From positions 1,961,672 to 2,025,671 of the forward strand of contig NZ_OESQ01000001.1 in assembly GCF_900240245.1 (NCBI RefSeq): 64,000 bases of DNA, read 5' to 3'. Positions 34,100-43,189 of this stretch are shown piece by piece. Below the pieces are notes generated by a model that was not told the DNA's origin, made no database searches, and was given only the letters and a program-made list of their open reading frames with translations. Within the stretch, counting starts at the first letter, position 1. Each line of letters starts with the position of its first letter. Source of the DNA: Lachnoclostridium edouardi (lineage in GTDB: Bacteria; Bacillota; Clostridia; Lachnospirales; Lachnospiraceae). The position numbers and the translations under genes were made by a program.

Positions 34100-34427
34100 A
34101 GACAGCACCTCCTAGTACATGGGCCACAGCCCCGGCATATTCCTCCCACTCTGCCTGCTTTTTAGATAAATATTTTTTCCCTTCCCTGGTAATAGAATAA
34201 TATTTTCGCACCTTTCCCTGAACCTCCTGCTCATAACAGGTGAGACAGCCCTGAGATACCAGAGAGTGAAGAAGAGGGTACATAGTTCCGGCCTTTAGCT
34301 GAAATACATTATTGGACCGGGCCTCTAAGGTCTCAATCATCTCATAGCCATACATATCCTTTTCTGAAAGAAGCTTTAAAAGCAGCAAAGATGTGCTGCC
34401 GGAAATCAAGCTTTTGTCAACTGCCAT
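34086..34427 (-). CDS. PadR-family transcriptional regulator
   Basis: 113 residues with the compact PadR winged helix: LLLLKLLSEKDMYGYEMIE, AGTMYPLLHSLVSQGCL and VRKYYSITREGKKYL. It overlaps the SEDS-like gene by 14 bases, the usual PadR plus HAAS-protein arrangement in Firmicutes, where PadR represses the membrane partner gene. Its promoter contains two near-identical A/T-rich repeats that are probably its operator. Confidence 0.92.
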   Translation of the reverse strand: MAVDKSLISGSTSLLLLKLLSEKDMYGYEMIETLEARSNNVFQLKAGTMYPLLHSLVSQGCLTCYEQEVQGKVRKYYSITREGKKYLSKKQAEWEEYAGAVAHVLGGAVYGAV

Positions 34428-34442
34428 AAAAACACCTCCTTA

Positions 34443-34501
34443 TATCGACTATCTATATATAATGATATACTTATAATATATCGATAATCTATATATGTCA
34501 A
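34443..34501 (-). promoter_or_regulatory. PadR operon promoter with repeated operator
   Basis: On the minus strand TTGACA (34501-34496) and TATTAT (34478-34473) are 17 bases apart. TATCGA(C/T)(T/A)ATCTATATAT occurs twice on the plus strand (34443-34460 and 34479-34496), one copy filling the spacer. This suits autorepression by PadR. Confidence 0.7.
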
Positions 34502-34510
34502 GAAAAATAA

Positions 34511-34570
34511 AAAGGGATGCAGAATAATGGAAAAGTGGAAAGTCACCTTCCAAGGATGCTACATCCCTTT
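34511..34570 (-). terminator. Terminator after the histidine kinase gene
   Basis: AAAGGGATG (34511-34519) pairs with CATCCCTTT (34562-34570), with an inner TGGAA/TTCCA stem. On the minus strand a T-rich run follows (TTTTTATTTTTC), directly before the PadR promoter. Confidence 0.75.
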
Positions 34571-34583
34571 GGCTATTAAAATA

Positions 34584-35996
34584 TTAAAGATTTGTAGATC
34601 TGGGCAGACTGAAAATAAATTCAGTGCCTACTTTTTCAGTGCTGACCACGTCAATATTTTCCCCATGGGACTGAATAATTTCCTTTACAATAGCCAGGCC
34701 CAGCCCTGTTCCCCGTTTGTCTTTGCCCCGGGAAATATCAGATTTATAAAATCTTTCCCAGATTTTTTTAATACTATCCTTTGGGATACCTATGCCAGTG
34801 TCCTTTACTGAGACAAAAACTTTCTCATGGCGCACAGAGGCCTGAATATAAATGGTTGAATCGTGATGGCTGAATTTAATGGCATTGTCGATTAAATTAT
34901 AAAGCACCTGCTGGATTTTTCCCAGGTCAGCATAAACCATTTGAATATTATCAGAAAATGTTAGTTCAAAGGTGATGCCCTTTGTATTGCAGATGCCTTC
35001 AAATGAAGCTGCAGTATCTTTAATAACCCTGTTAATGTCAAAGTTAGTTCTGGACAAATAGCCTTTGCTGTCCAGGGAGTTTAAGGTAAGCATTCCCTCT
35101 GTCAGCTTGTTCAGACGGTCAGTTTCAGAAATTACCCGTTTTAAATATTTCTCCTGCATCTCAACAGGGATTGTGCCGTCAATAATCGCCTCTAAATAGC
35201 CTTTAATGGAGGTTAAAGGGGAGCGAAAATCATGGGAGACATTGGCAATGAAGTTTCGCTGATATTCTTCCATTTGATTTAATTCCCCGGACATATAATT
35301 TAAGGTGGCGGCTAAATAGCCGATTTCATCCTGAGTGTTTACCTGAATGGTGTATCCTAGATTTCCCGCAGCGTATTCGTTGGCGCCTGCAGTGATTTTA
35401 TTCAAAGGCCCGTACACATATCTGGTGAATACAATCATAATAATCAGAGACAAACCGAAAAGAATAGCCCCTGAAATATATAGAATGTCAAGGGTTTTAC
35501 TTCTGAAAATCATCAGCTCATTTAAGGGCATATGAATTAAAATGTATCCGTATGTGTTGTAATTTCCCGTAATGGGAGCGGAAACGCTAATTACGTCATG
35601 GTCAAATTGGTTATAAAAGCTTCCTACAGAAAATGGCTTGTTATCTGTTAAAGGAGGCTCAAAATTTTCCAGGGTAATGCCTGATCTGGCAGAGTTGTCG
35701 CTGTCCAGAATAATGGTGCCCTTTCTGTTAACAACCCATATATCAGCTTTTAAATATACAGATACAGCTTGAAGCTGAGGAAATACAGAAGAAAGTTCCG
35801 CCACCTTACTTCCCTGATATGGACTGCTGCACTGCTCCGCAATGACTGTGGCCTCGTTATAAAGAGCGTCTACTTGAGATTCTAAAAGGTGGTTTAGGAT
35901 CATTCGGGAACCAATGGTGGAAATAGAAATAAATCCCAAAAGGCCGAAAATAAAATATCCCAGTACAAATTTATAATAGATAGAACGTAAATGCAT
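34584..35996 (-). CDS. Sensor histidine kinase
   Basis: 470 residues. Two membrane helices (about 8-30 and 168-192) flank an extracellular sensor domain. HAMP (about 193-245) is followed by the H-box VSHDFRSPLTSIKGY and an HATPase domain with N-box NLIDNAIKFS and G-boxes KDTGIGIP and GTGLGLAIV. It forms a two-component system with the response regulator whose stop overlaps its start. Signal unknown; the layout resembles PhoR/ResE-type kinases. Confidence 0.95.
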   Translation of the reverse strand: MHLRSIYYKFVLGYFIFGLLGFISISTIGSRMILNHLLESQVDALYNEATVIAEQCSSPYQGSKVAELSSVFPQLQAVSVYLKADIWVVNRKGTIILDSDNSARSGITLENFEPPLTDNKPFSVGSFYNQFDHDVISVSAPITGNYNTYGYILIHMPLNELMIFRSKTLDILYISGAILFGLSLIIMIVFTRYVYGPLNKITAGANEYAAGNLGYTIQVNTQDEIGYLAATLNYMSGELNQMEEYQRNFIANVSHDFRSPLTSIKGYLEAIIDGTIPVEMQEKYLKRVISETDRLNKLTEGMLTLNSLDSKGYLSRTNFDINRVIKDTAASFEGICNTKGITFELTFSDNIQMVYADLGKIQQVLYNLIDNAIKFSHHDSTIYIQASVRHEKVFVSVKDTGIGIPKDSIKKIWERFYKSDISRGKDKRGTGLGLAIVKEIIQSHGENIDVVSTEKVGTEFIFSLPRSTNL

Positions 35997-36706
35997 TATC
36001 TTTTAACCTCAAATTTGTATCCAATTCCCCATACAGTTGATAGAGCCCAGTTTTGATGGTCTTTAATTTTTTCTCTAAGACGTTTAATATGTACGTCTAC
36101 AGTCCGCGTGTCGCCGATATATTCGTATCCCCAAATATGGTCCAACAGCTGCTCTCTGGTAAATACCTGGTTGGGGGAGGAGGCCAGGAAATAAAGAAGC
36201 TCTAATTCCTTAGGCGGCATCTCCACAGAATGTCCCTGGTAAATAACAGAATAATTAGTCAGATTTACAATAAGATCAGGGTATTCTACGTAGTCTCCCT
36301 GCTGTTCAGAGGAGGAGGGGACTGCTGGGGATACTGGCTGATACCTGCGAAGCACAGCCTTTACTCTTGCCACTAATTCTTTAGAATCAAATGGCTTGAT
36401 CATATAATCGTCGGCTCCCAGCTCCAGTCCCAGAACCTTATCAAAAATCTCTCCTTTTGCGGAAAGCATAATAATAGGAGTCTGGGAGCCGGTGCGAATT
36501 TCCCGGCATACCTGATAGCCGTCAATACCTGGCAGCATCAGGTCTAAAAGTACAATGCTGGGTTTAAACTCAGGGAAAACCTTTAAGGCCTCCTCACCGT
36601 CGTTGACAATCATTGTTTCATAACATTCTTTCATTAAATAAAGTGAAATTAACTCTGCAATATTTTCATCATCATCCACAATTAAAACTCTTTGTTTTTC
36701 TGCCAT
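35996..36706 (-). CDS. OmpR/PhoB-family response regulator
   Basis: 236 residues. The receiver domain (about 5-118) has acidic DDDE and the phosphoacceptor in VLLDLMLPGIDG, plus the conserved MLSAKGE and IKPFD segments. The C-terminal winged helix (about 140-233) has VFTREQLLDHIWGYEY and TRTVDVHIKRLREKI. It partners the kinase encoded immediately downstream. The gene starts 13 bases after the mutS2 stop. Confidence 0.95.
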   Translation of the reverse strand: MAEKQRVLIVDDDENIAELISLYLMKECYETMIVNDGEEALKVFPEFKPSIVLLDLMLPGIDGYQVCREIRTGSQTPIIMLSAKGEIFDKVLGLELGADDYMIKPFDSKELVARVKAVLRRYQPVSPAVPSSSEQQGDYVEYPDLIVNLTNYSVIYQGHSVEMPPKELELLYFLASSPNQVFTREQLLDHIWGYEYIGDTRTVDVHIKRLREKIKDHQNWALSTVWGIGYKFEVKR

Positions 36707-36719
36707 ATAACGCTCCTGT

Positions 36720-39092
36720 CTATTTAAATGTCACAATAGTAACGCCGGTATCTCCTTCTCCAAACTCTCCCAGACGGAATTCTTTTACATATTTCAGCTT
36801 TTTCAGATGCTTGTGAACGCCTGCCTTTAACGCGCCTGTTCCCCGGCCGTGAACTACCCGGACCTGATTTAAATGAGATAAGTAGGCGTCGTCCAGATAT
36901 TTATCTAAAACCGGAAGAGCCTCGTCAACAGTCATTCCAATTAGATTTACTTCCGGAGAAATAGTGCTGGACTTAGACATTTTTATCTTTCCGCTGCCAG
37001 TCTTATTTAATGAAGGACCGGTGATAACAGGCTCATCCAGAAGCTCAATATCTTTTATATTTACAAGTGACCGGAGAATACCCATCTGTACATACAAATC
37101 CCCTTTATTATTGGGAAGTGAACTGACAGTGCCGTTTAAGTTCATAGTAAGCACTCTGACGCTGTCCCCCAGCTTTAATGTTTTAGGAGAAACAGTTTTT
37201 TTAGGCTGCTGTTTTCCGCGCAGGGATAAATCCTTTTCCACATCTCCCAGTTTTTCTCTCAAACGGGAACGCTGTGCCTCCAGTTCTTTTGTAAGTCCGG
37301 CGGCATCCCCCAGCTTATTAATATTGCGGATGGTCTGGTCAGCCGTCTCCTTGGCCTCTCTAAGAATTCTCTGAGCCTCTTCTTTAGCATCCCGGATAAA
37401 TGTATCTCTCCGCTCATCCAGGCGTTCTTCCTTTTTCTCTAAGCGGGATTTCAGCTGGGCAATCTCTGTTTTATATGCGGCGATTTCCTGCTGTTCCTTT
37501 TCAATGGTTACTCTGCTGTGTTCCAGGTTAGCTAAAAGATCTTCAAATGTTTCATCCTTTGCTTCCAGATGAGTTTTTGCATCCTCAATAATATAGTCAG
37601 GAAGCCCCAGCTTACTGGAAATAGCAAAGGCGTTGCTCTTTCCGGGAATACCGATGAGAAGTCTGTATGTGGGGCGAAGGGTTTCCAGGCTGAATTCACA
37701 GCAGGCATTTTCAACTCCCTCAGTAGTAAGGGCAAATACCTTTAATTCACTGTAGTGAGTAGTCGCCATGGTGCGGCACTTCATATTGTGGAGGAAGGAA
37801 AGTATGGCAATAGCCAAAGCTGCTCCCTCTGTAGGGTCAGTTCCCGCCCCAAGCTCGTCGAACAGACAGAGAGAATTGCTGTCCGCCTGCTCCAGAATTT
37901 TAACTATATTTGTCATGTGAGAGGAGAAGGTACTAAGACTTTGTTCAATACTCTGCTCGTCTCCAATATCTGCAAAAACCTCTTCAAACACAGACAGCTG
38001 GGAGCCGTCGAAGGCGGGAATATGAAGGCCGGCCTGGCCCATAAGAGTAAACAGGCCCACAGTTTTCAGAGAAACAGTTTTTCCTCCTGTATTAGGTCCT
38101 GTTACAATGAGAAGATCAAACTTCTTACCCAGATGAATGTTAATAGGCACCACCTTTTCAGGATCTAAAAGAGGATGGCGGCCGTCTTTTATATTAATAT
38201 ATCTGTCTTTATTAAAAACAGGGGCGCTGCATTTATAATGGCGGGAAAGGGCCGCCTTGGCGAAAATAAAGTCCAGTTTCACAAGAGTCTGAAGATTTAC
38301 TTTCAGCTCCTCTGTATAAGGGCTTACCTGATTGCTCAGCTCTGCCAACACAGCCTGAATTTCCTTCTGCTCCTGAATCTCCAGCTCCCTAAGGTCATTA
38401 TTCAGCTTAATAACAGCCATAGGCTCTATAAATAAAGTGGAGCCTGTGGAGGATTGGTCGTGAACCATGCCGGAAACCTGATTCTTGTACTCGGCCTTTA
38501 CAGGGAGACAGTATCTGCCGTCTCTCATGGTAATTACTGCATCCTGAAGATAATTACGGCTGGAATTTAAAAGGGCGCTCATCTGAGAGTGGATTTTGTC
38601 CTGAATCCCCTTCATAGAGCGGCGCACCCGGCGCAGGCCGGGACTGGCGTCGTCGCTGATTTCCTCCTCAGAAAGAATACAGCGTTTAATCTCTGTATTA
38701 ACAGGGGTTAACGGTTCCAGGGAACGGAACATCCATTCCAGAGAGTCATCTTCAAATAGATCTTCCTCATGGCGTCCATAAGCCTTAGCCCTGGCTGCTA
38801 TAGTTAAAAGAGAGCTGATAGAAAGCAGCTCAATAATTCCCAGAGAGCTTCCGATTTCCAGACGTTTTAAAGAGTCTCTGATATCCCGGACGCCGTTAAA
38901 GGACAGACTGCCCTTCATGCGGATTCTGCTTACTGCATCCGTAGTTTCCTGCTGACTTTGAATGATTTCGTCGTAATCTATAGAAGGTAAAAGAGAGGAG
39001 CACAATTCCTTTCCCATGGGAGAGGAGGCATATTCTGTCAGCTGCCCGATAATTTTATTATATTCTAAAGTTTTAAGCGCTTTATGATTCAT
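36720..39092 (-). CDS. mutS2: Endonuclease MutS2
   Basis: 790 residues. It lacks the mismatch-recognition domains of MutS and has the clamp/lever helices, an ATPase with Walker A GPNTGGKTVSLKT, Walker B LCLFDELGAGTDPTEG, a long coiled coil (about 520-640), and a C-terminal Smr nuclease domain with VVHGRGTGALKAGV. MutS2 suppresses recombination and can split collided ribosomes in Firmicutes. It is preceded by AAAGGTGAC. The two-component genes follow on the same strand. Confidence 0.97.
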   Translation of the reverse strand: MNHKALKTLEYNKIIGQLTEYASSPMGKELCSSLLPSIDYDEIIQSQQETTDAVSRIRMKGSLSFNGVRDIRDSLKRLEIGSSLGIIELLSISSLLTIAARAKAYGRHEEDLFEDDSLEWMFRSLEPLTPVNTEIKRCILSEEEISDDASPGLRRVRRSMKGIQDKIHSQMSALLNSSRNYLQDAVITMRDGRYCLPVKAEYKNQVSGMVHDQSSTGSTLFIEPMAVIKLNNDLRELEIQEQKEIQAVLAELSNQVSPYTEELKVNLQTLVKLDFIFAKAALSRHYKCSAPVFNKDRYINIKDGRHPLLDPEKVVPINIHLGKKFDLLIVTGPNTGGKTVSLKTVGLFTLMGQAGLHIPAFDGSQLSVFEEVFADIGDEQSIEQSLSTFSSHMTNIVKILEQADSNSLCLFDELGAGTDPTEGAALAIAILSFLHNMKCRTMATTHYSELKVFALTTEGVENACCEFSLETLRPTYRLLIGIPGKSNAFAISSKLGLPDYIIEDAKTHLEAKDETFEDLLANLEHSRVTIEKEQQEIAAYKTEIAQLKSRLEKKEERLDERRDTFIRDAKEEAQRILREAKETADQTIRNINKLGDAAGLTKELEAQRSRLREKLGDVEKDLSLRGKQQPKKTVSPKTLKLGDSVRVLTMNLNGTVSSLPNNKGDLYVQMGILRSLVNIKDIELLDEPVITGPSLNKTGSGKIKMSKSSTISPEVNLIGMTVDEALPVLDKYLDDAYLSHLNQVRVVHGRGTGALKAGVHKHLKKLKYVKEFRLGEFGEGDTGVTIVTFK

Positions 39093-39199
39093 AATCTAGT
39101 CACCTTTTTATAAATTAATGCTGGTACACTGATGGTATTATATCATACGGTATAATATCTTTGCCAGCTTTTTTGTGGATATTCTGTTTTTAGAAAGGG

Positions 39200-39228
39200 T
39201 TGCATAATAGGAAGAAGAAAAGTATAAT
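39200..39228 (+). promoter_or_regulatory. Promoter of the HtrA-like gene
   Basis: TTGCAT (39200-39205) and a perfect TATAAT (39223-39228) are 17 bases apart, 29 bases before the start codon at 39257. Confidence 0.7.
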
Positions 39229-39256
39229 AGGGATAGGTTTTTTTAGGAGGTCTTCT

Positions 39257-40564
39257 ATGCCGGAGATAAAAGACAGGGATAAGGAACAGCCAGAGAAACG
39301 CCAGTTTATTAAAGAGAAAATTGTAAGACAGCCAAGGACAAAGGAGCAGTTCATCAAAGGCGGTATTGTCCTTTTGTTTCTTGCGGCTTTATTCGGCGTA
39401 ATCGCAGCAATCACTTTTACAATTTCCAGGCCTATTGCTGAAAAGTATTTGGCTGGCGGCGAGACAGAAAGCCAAACCATCAGTATTCCCAAGGATGAGG
39501 AGACGGCGCCTTCTCAGGAGGCGGAAAAAGAGCCAGAAGAGCCTGAAACAGAACCGGTGCGGGATCTGGTGGAGGAGGCGCTTTCCAGCTACCAGTATAC
39601 TATGCAGGATTTTACCACTATATATGGAAATTTAAAGCAGCTGGGCCAGAAGGTAGACAAAAGCGTGGCTGTCGTTCATTCTGTAAGGCATGAGACAGAC
39701 TGGTTTGACAACCCTGTGGAGAATACAGGATATTATTCAGGCATTATTATTGCAGCTACAAATACAGAAATTCTGGTGCTGGCTCCCGAGTCGGCAGTAG
39801 AGTCCGCAGATTCTATCCGCGTTACCTTTCAGGACGGCACAGAAGTGTCCGGTACAAAAAGACAGACAGATAAAATTACAGGTCTATCAGTGATCAGTGT
39901 GAGGAAAAGCGATTTGCCTGAGGAGGCGGCACAAAAGCTGGAAGCCCTAAAGCTGGGAAATTCTTATTCTATAAAAACAGGTGATTTGCTTATAGCAGTG
40001 GGAAGCCCTATAGGCATTCCTCATTCTATGGATTTTGGACATGTAACTTATATAGCCAAGAATGTCCAGGTACCTGACGGAACAATGAGAGTATTTTATG
40101 TAAATATGAATCTTAATGCAGAAGCAGGGACTTTTTTAATCAATTCCTCCGGAGAAGTAGTGGGCTGGGTTACAGATGATTATACAAATGGAATCAGCCA
40201 GGAGATGACCACAGCTTTTGGAATTTCTGAATATAAAGGAATTCTGGAAAAGCTGAGCAATGGACGGGAAGCCGCGTATATGGGCATTCGGGGCCAGGAA
40301 ATTACAGAACAAATGTCTGAAACCGGGATTCCTGCAGGAGTTTATGTGCAGGAGGTTATGCTGGAATCTCCTGCATATGAGGCAGGTATACAGAACGGGG
40401 ACATTATTGTTCAGGCTGGCGAAAAGGAACTGAAAACCATGAAGGAGTTCCAAAATATAATAGAGCAGCTAGAATCGGGGCAAAGTCTAAAATTGATTGT
40501 TCAAAGGGCAGGAAACCAAGAATACAAACAAATTGAATATAACGTATTGCTGGGGGCCAGGTAA
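39257..40564 (+). CDS. HtrA/DegP-like membrane-anchored pseudoprotease with PDZ domain
   Basis: 435 residues from the ATG at 39257, 6 bases after AGGAGG. A cytoplasmic basic start and one membrane helix (about 35-58) are followed by an acidic linker, a trypsin-like domain (about 125-320) and a C-terminal PDZ domain (about 330-425; SPAYEAGIQNGDIIVQAGEK). All three catalytic positions look lost. The region of the histidine reads LVLAPESAV, TDLAV is TGLSV, and GNSGGPL is AEAGTFL with alanine at the serine. It is probably a binding or scaffold protein, not a protease. Confidence 0.85.
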   Translation: MPEIKDRDKEQPEKRQFIKEKIVRQPRTKEQFIKGGIVLLFLAALFGVIAAITFTISRPIAEKYLAGGETESQTISIPKDEETAPSQEAEKEPEEPETEPVRDLVEEALSSYQYTMQDFTTIYGNLKQLGQKVDKSVAVVHSVRHETDWFDNPVENTGYYSGIIIAATNTEILVLAPESAVESADSIRVTFQDGTEVSGTKRQTDKITGLSVISVRKSDLPEEAAQKLEALKLGNSYSIKTGDLLIAVGSPIGIPHSMDFGHVTYIAKNVQVPDGTMRVFYVNMNLNAEAGTFLINSSGEVVGWVTDDYTNGISQEMTTAFGISEYKGILEKLSNGREAAYMGIRGQEITEQMSETGIPAGVYVQEVMLESPAYEAGIQNGDIIVQAGEKELKTMKEFQNIIEQLESGQSLKLIVQRAGNQEYKQIEYNVLLGAR

Positions 40565-40579
40565 TTCCTGGCTCTCAGT

Positions 40580-40606
40580 GCTCGTAATAATAAAAAATAG
40601 TTGAGC
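40580..40606. repeat. Minimal remnant of the dispersed repeat (two ends only)
   Basis: GTGCTCGTAATAAT, matching the right end of the repeats at 13026 and 21797, is followed directly by AAAAAATAGTTGAGCA, matching the left end. The whole interior is missing, and the order of the ends is reversed relative to a full copy. This is what a tandem junction or circle junction would leave. Confidence 0.6.
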
Positions 40607-40642
40607 AAAGGAAATGAAATAAATATAGAGGAGATTACAATT

Positions 40643-41587
40643 ATGAGATATATTGGAATGTTAAGAGAAGGTATGCACACATCAGACGTTTATTTGTGTA
40701 AGAACCGTCAAATTGCTTTGACTAAAGCAGGAAAAGAGTATGGAAGTTTAATTTTGCAGGACAAGACGGGCACTGTAGACGCAAAAATCTGGGATTTAGG
40801 TTCTCCGGGCATCGGCAGCTTTGATGCTATGGATTATGTTTATGTAGATGCGGATGTAACAGTATTTCAGGGAACAAACCAGCTGAATATTAAAAGGATC
40901 AGAAAAGCAGAGGAGGGAGAATATATCCCGGCAGATTACCTGCCTGTTTCTAAGAAGGATATTGGCAGAATGTACACCGACTTGACTGCATACATAAAAA
41001 CCATTAAAAATGCTTATCTGCGCAGTCTGGCAGCCAGCTTTTTTGTGGAGGATAAGGAATTTGCAAAGGCTTTTCAGTTCCATTCCGCTGCTAAAAGCGT
41101 TCACCACGGATTTGTAGGGGGACTGTTGGAACACACGCTCAGCGTAGTGCAGCTGTGTGATTTTTACGCTTCCCATTATCCTATGTTAAACAGAGATTTA
41201 TTGTTGACTGCAGCAATGTTCCATGACGTAGGAAAGCTGAAAGAGCTTTCTGTATTTCCGGAAAATGATTATACTGATGCCGGTCAGCTTTTAGGCCATA
41301 TTATGATTGGGGCTCAAATGGTAGCAGACCGTATCCGCACAATCTCAGGATTTCCGGAGAAACTGGCTGTAGAGCTGCAGCACTGTATTCTGGCTCACCA
41401 TGGAGAGTTAGAGTATGGTTCTCCTAAAAAACCGGCTCTTTTAGAGGCGGTTGCACTTAGCTTTGCAGATAATACAGACGCCAAAATGGAAACTATGGTG
41501 GAGGCTTTAGAAGGGGCCGGAGAAAATATGGGTTGGCTGGGATTTAACAGATTTTTGGACAGCAATATCCGGAAAACAGGAGAATAG
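40643..41587 (+). CDS. yhaM: 3'-5' exoribonuclease YhaM family protein
   Basis: 314 residues from the ATG at 40643, 9 bases after AGAGGAG; the longer TTG start at 40601 lies in repeat-derived sequence. An N-terminal OB-fold (about 10-100, LILQDKTGTVDAKIWD) is followed by an HD domain with HHGFVGGLLEHTLSV, MFHDVGKLKE and AHHGELEYGSPK. YhaM degrades RNA and single-stranded DNA from the 3' end. It leads to rlmD 11 bases downstream. Confidence 0.93.
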   Translation: MRYIGMLREGMHTSDVYLCKNRQIALTKAGKEYGSLILQDKTGTVDAKIWDLGSPGIGSFDAMDYVYVDADVTVFQGTNQLNIKRIRKAEEGEYIPADYLPVSKKDIGRMYTDLTAYIKTIKNAYLRSLAASFFVEDKEFAKAFQFHSAAKSVHHGFVGGLLEHTLSVVQLCDFYASHYPMLNRDLLLTAAMFHDVGKLKELSVFPENDYTDAGQLLGHIMIGAQMVADRIRTISGFPEKLAVELQHCILAHHGELEYGSPKKPALLEAVALSFADNTDAKMETMVEALEGAGENMGWLGFNRFLDSNIRKTGE

Positions 41588-41598
41588 GAAGAGAATTT

Positions 41599-43032
41599 AT
41601 GGAAATCAAAAAAAACCAGTGTTTTACTGTAACAATATCAGATATTAGCCAGGACGGAGCCGGTATTGGAAAAACAGATGGATATACCTGGTTTATAAAG
41701 GACGCTGTAATCGGGGATATGGTAGAAGCCAGCGCCATGAAAATGAAAAAAACATATGGATTTGCCAGGTTATGCCGCATATTACAGCCATCTCCCTTCC
41801 GCATAGAGGCAAAATGTTCTGTGGCCCGCCAATGTGGGGGCTGCCAGCTGCAGGCAATGTCCTATAAAGAACAGCTGAAATTTAAGGAGCGAAAGGTGTA
41901 TAACCACTTAAAAAGAATCGGCGGACTTTCAGAGCTTTTGCTTCCAGATGAAGAGTTGGAGAAACCAGACAAGAACCAGAGAGAAGAGAAAACTTATTCT
42001 TTGGTTATGGAGCCTATAATAGGGATGGAAAATCCCTGGAGATATAGAAATAAGGCCCAGTTTCCTTTTGGAAAAGACAAAAATGGCAGGATTGTCACTG
42101 GATTTTATGCAGGGCGCACTCACAGCATCATAGAAAATCAGGATTGCTTATTAGGCGCAGAGGAAAATAGGGAAATTTTAGACATTATTAAGAAATATAT
42201 GGAAGTCTATAAGGTCGAGCCTTACTGTGAAGCTTCCCACACTGGTTTAGTGCGCCATGCATTAATCAGAAAGGGGTTTACTACAGGAGAGCTGATGGTC
42301 TGTCTAGTGATTAACGGGGACAGTCTGCCTGAGGCCGGCCAGCTGGTGAAGGAGCTTAAAAAAGTTCCGGGCATGGCTTCCATTTCTTTTAATGTAAATA
42401 AAGAGAAAACAAATGTAATTTTAGGAAATAAGATTGTCAATCTTTTTGGCCCTGGATATATTACCGACTATATTGGGGACGTTGTATATCAAATTTCCCC
42501 CCTGTCTTTTTATCAGGTCAATCCAGTACAGACAAAGCGGCTTTATGAAACTGCTTTAGAATATGCCGGCTTAACCGGCGATGAAATTGTATGGGATTTG
42601 TACTGCGGAATCGGGACGATTTCTTTATTTTTGGCGCAAAAGGCCAAAAAGGTATTCGGCGTGGAAATTATTCCTCAGGCAATCCAGGATGCCCGCCAAA
42701 ACGCTCAGTTAAACCACATGGAAAATACAGAATTTTTTGTGGGAAAGGCAGAGGAAGTTCTGCCGGAGCAGTATGAGAAAAACCAGATTCGCGCTGATGT
42801 AATTGTGGTAGATCCCCCCAGAAAAGGCTGTGATAAGGTCTGCCTGGATACGATTGCAAAGATGGCTCCAAAAAGACTTGTGTATGTCAGCTGTGATTCC
42901 GCCACCCTGGCCAGGGACGTGAAGTATCTGGGGGAACAGGGATTTCAGGTGAAGAGGGTGCGATGCTGCGATATGTTCCCGTGGAGCGGGCATGTGGAAA
43001 CGGTTGCCCTGCTGACGAGAAAAGCCCGGTAA
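41599..43032 (+). CDS. rlmD: 23S rRNA (uracil-C5)-methyltransferase RlmD/RlmCD family
   Basis: 477 residues. An N-terminal TRAM domain (about 5-60) is followed by a cysteine cluster (CSVARQCGGCQ) for an iron-sulfur centre, and a SAM-dependent domain with WDLYCGIGTISLFLA, VVDPPRKGCD and the nucleophile in YVSCDSATLARD. Firmicute homologues methylate U747 and/or U1939 of 23S rRNA. It is cotranscribed with yhaM. The island of decayed genes starts right after it. Confidence 0.95.
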   Translation: MEIKKNQCFTVTISDISQDGAGIGKTDGYTWFIKDAVIGDMVEASAMKMKKTYGFARLCRILQPSPFRIEAKCSVARQCGGCQLQAMSYKEQLKFKERKVYNHLKRIGGLSELLLPDEELEKPDKNQREEKTYSLVMEPIIGMENPWRYRNKAQFPFGKDKNGRIVTGFYAGRTHSIIENQDCLLGAEENREILDIIKKYMEVYKVEPYCEASHTGLVRHALIRKGFTTGELMVCLVINGDSLPEAGQLVKELKKVPGMASISFNVNKEKTNVILGNKIVNLFGPGYITDYIGDVVYQISPLSFYQVNPVQTKRLYETALEYAGLTGDEIVWDLYCGIGTISLFLAQKAKKVFGVEIIPQAIQDARQNAQLNHMENTEFFVGKAEEVLPEQYEKNQIRADVIVVDPPRKGCDKVCLDTIAKMAPKRLVYVSCDSATLARDVKYLGEQGFQVKRVRCCDMFPWSGHVETVALLTRKAR

Positions 43033-43189
43033 ATCAAGGGGGTGAATTGAGTTTTTAGTGAGGAGATAAAGACTGAATTCAACCGAGACAGAAAGAATGT
43101 CCATTTCTCCGGCTCATTCATCTGAGATATGACACGAAAAATCCGTGTATAATAAGGAAAAAAGACTTGACTAAATAGGGGGGCTTAAT

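Noticed and set aside
36964..38435. Plus-strand ORFs opposite mutS2
   Set aside because: They mirror codon bias of mutS2 and show no domain or start signals.
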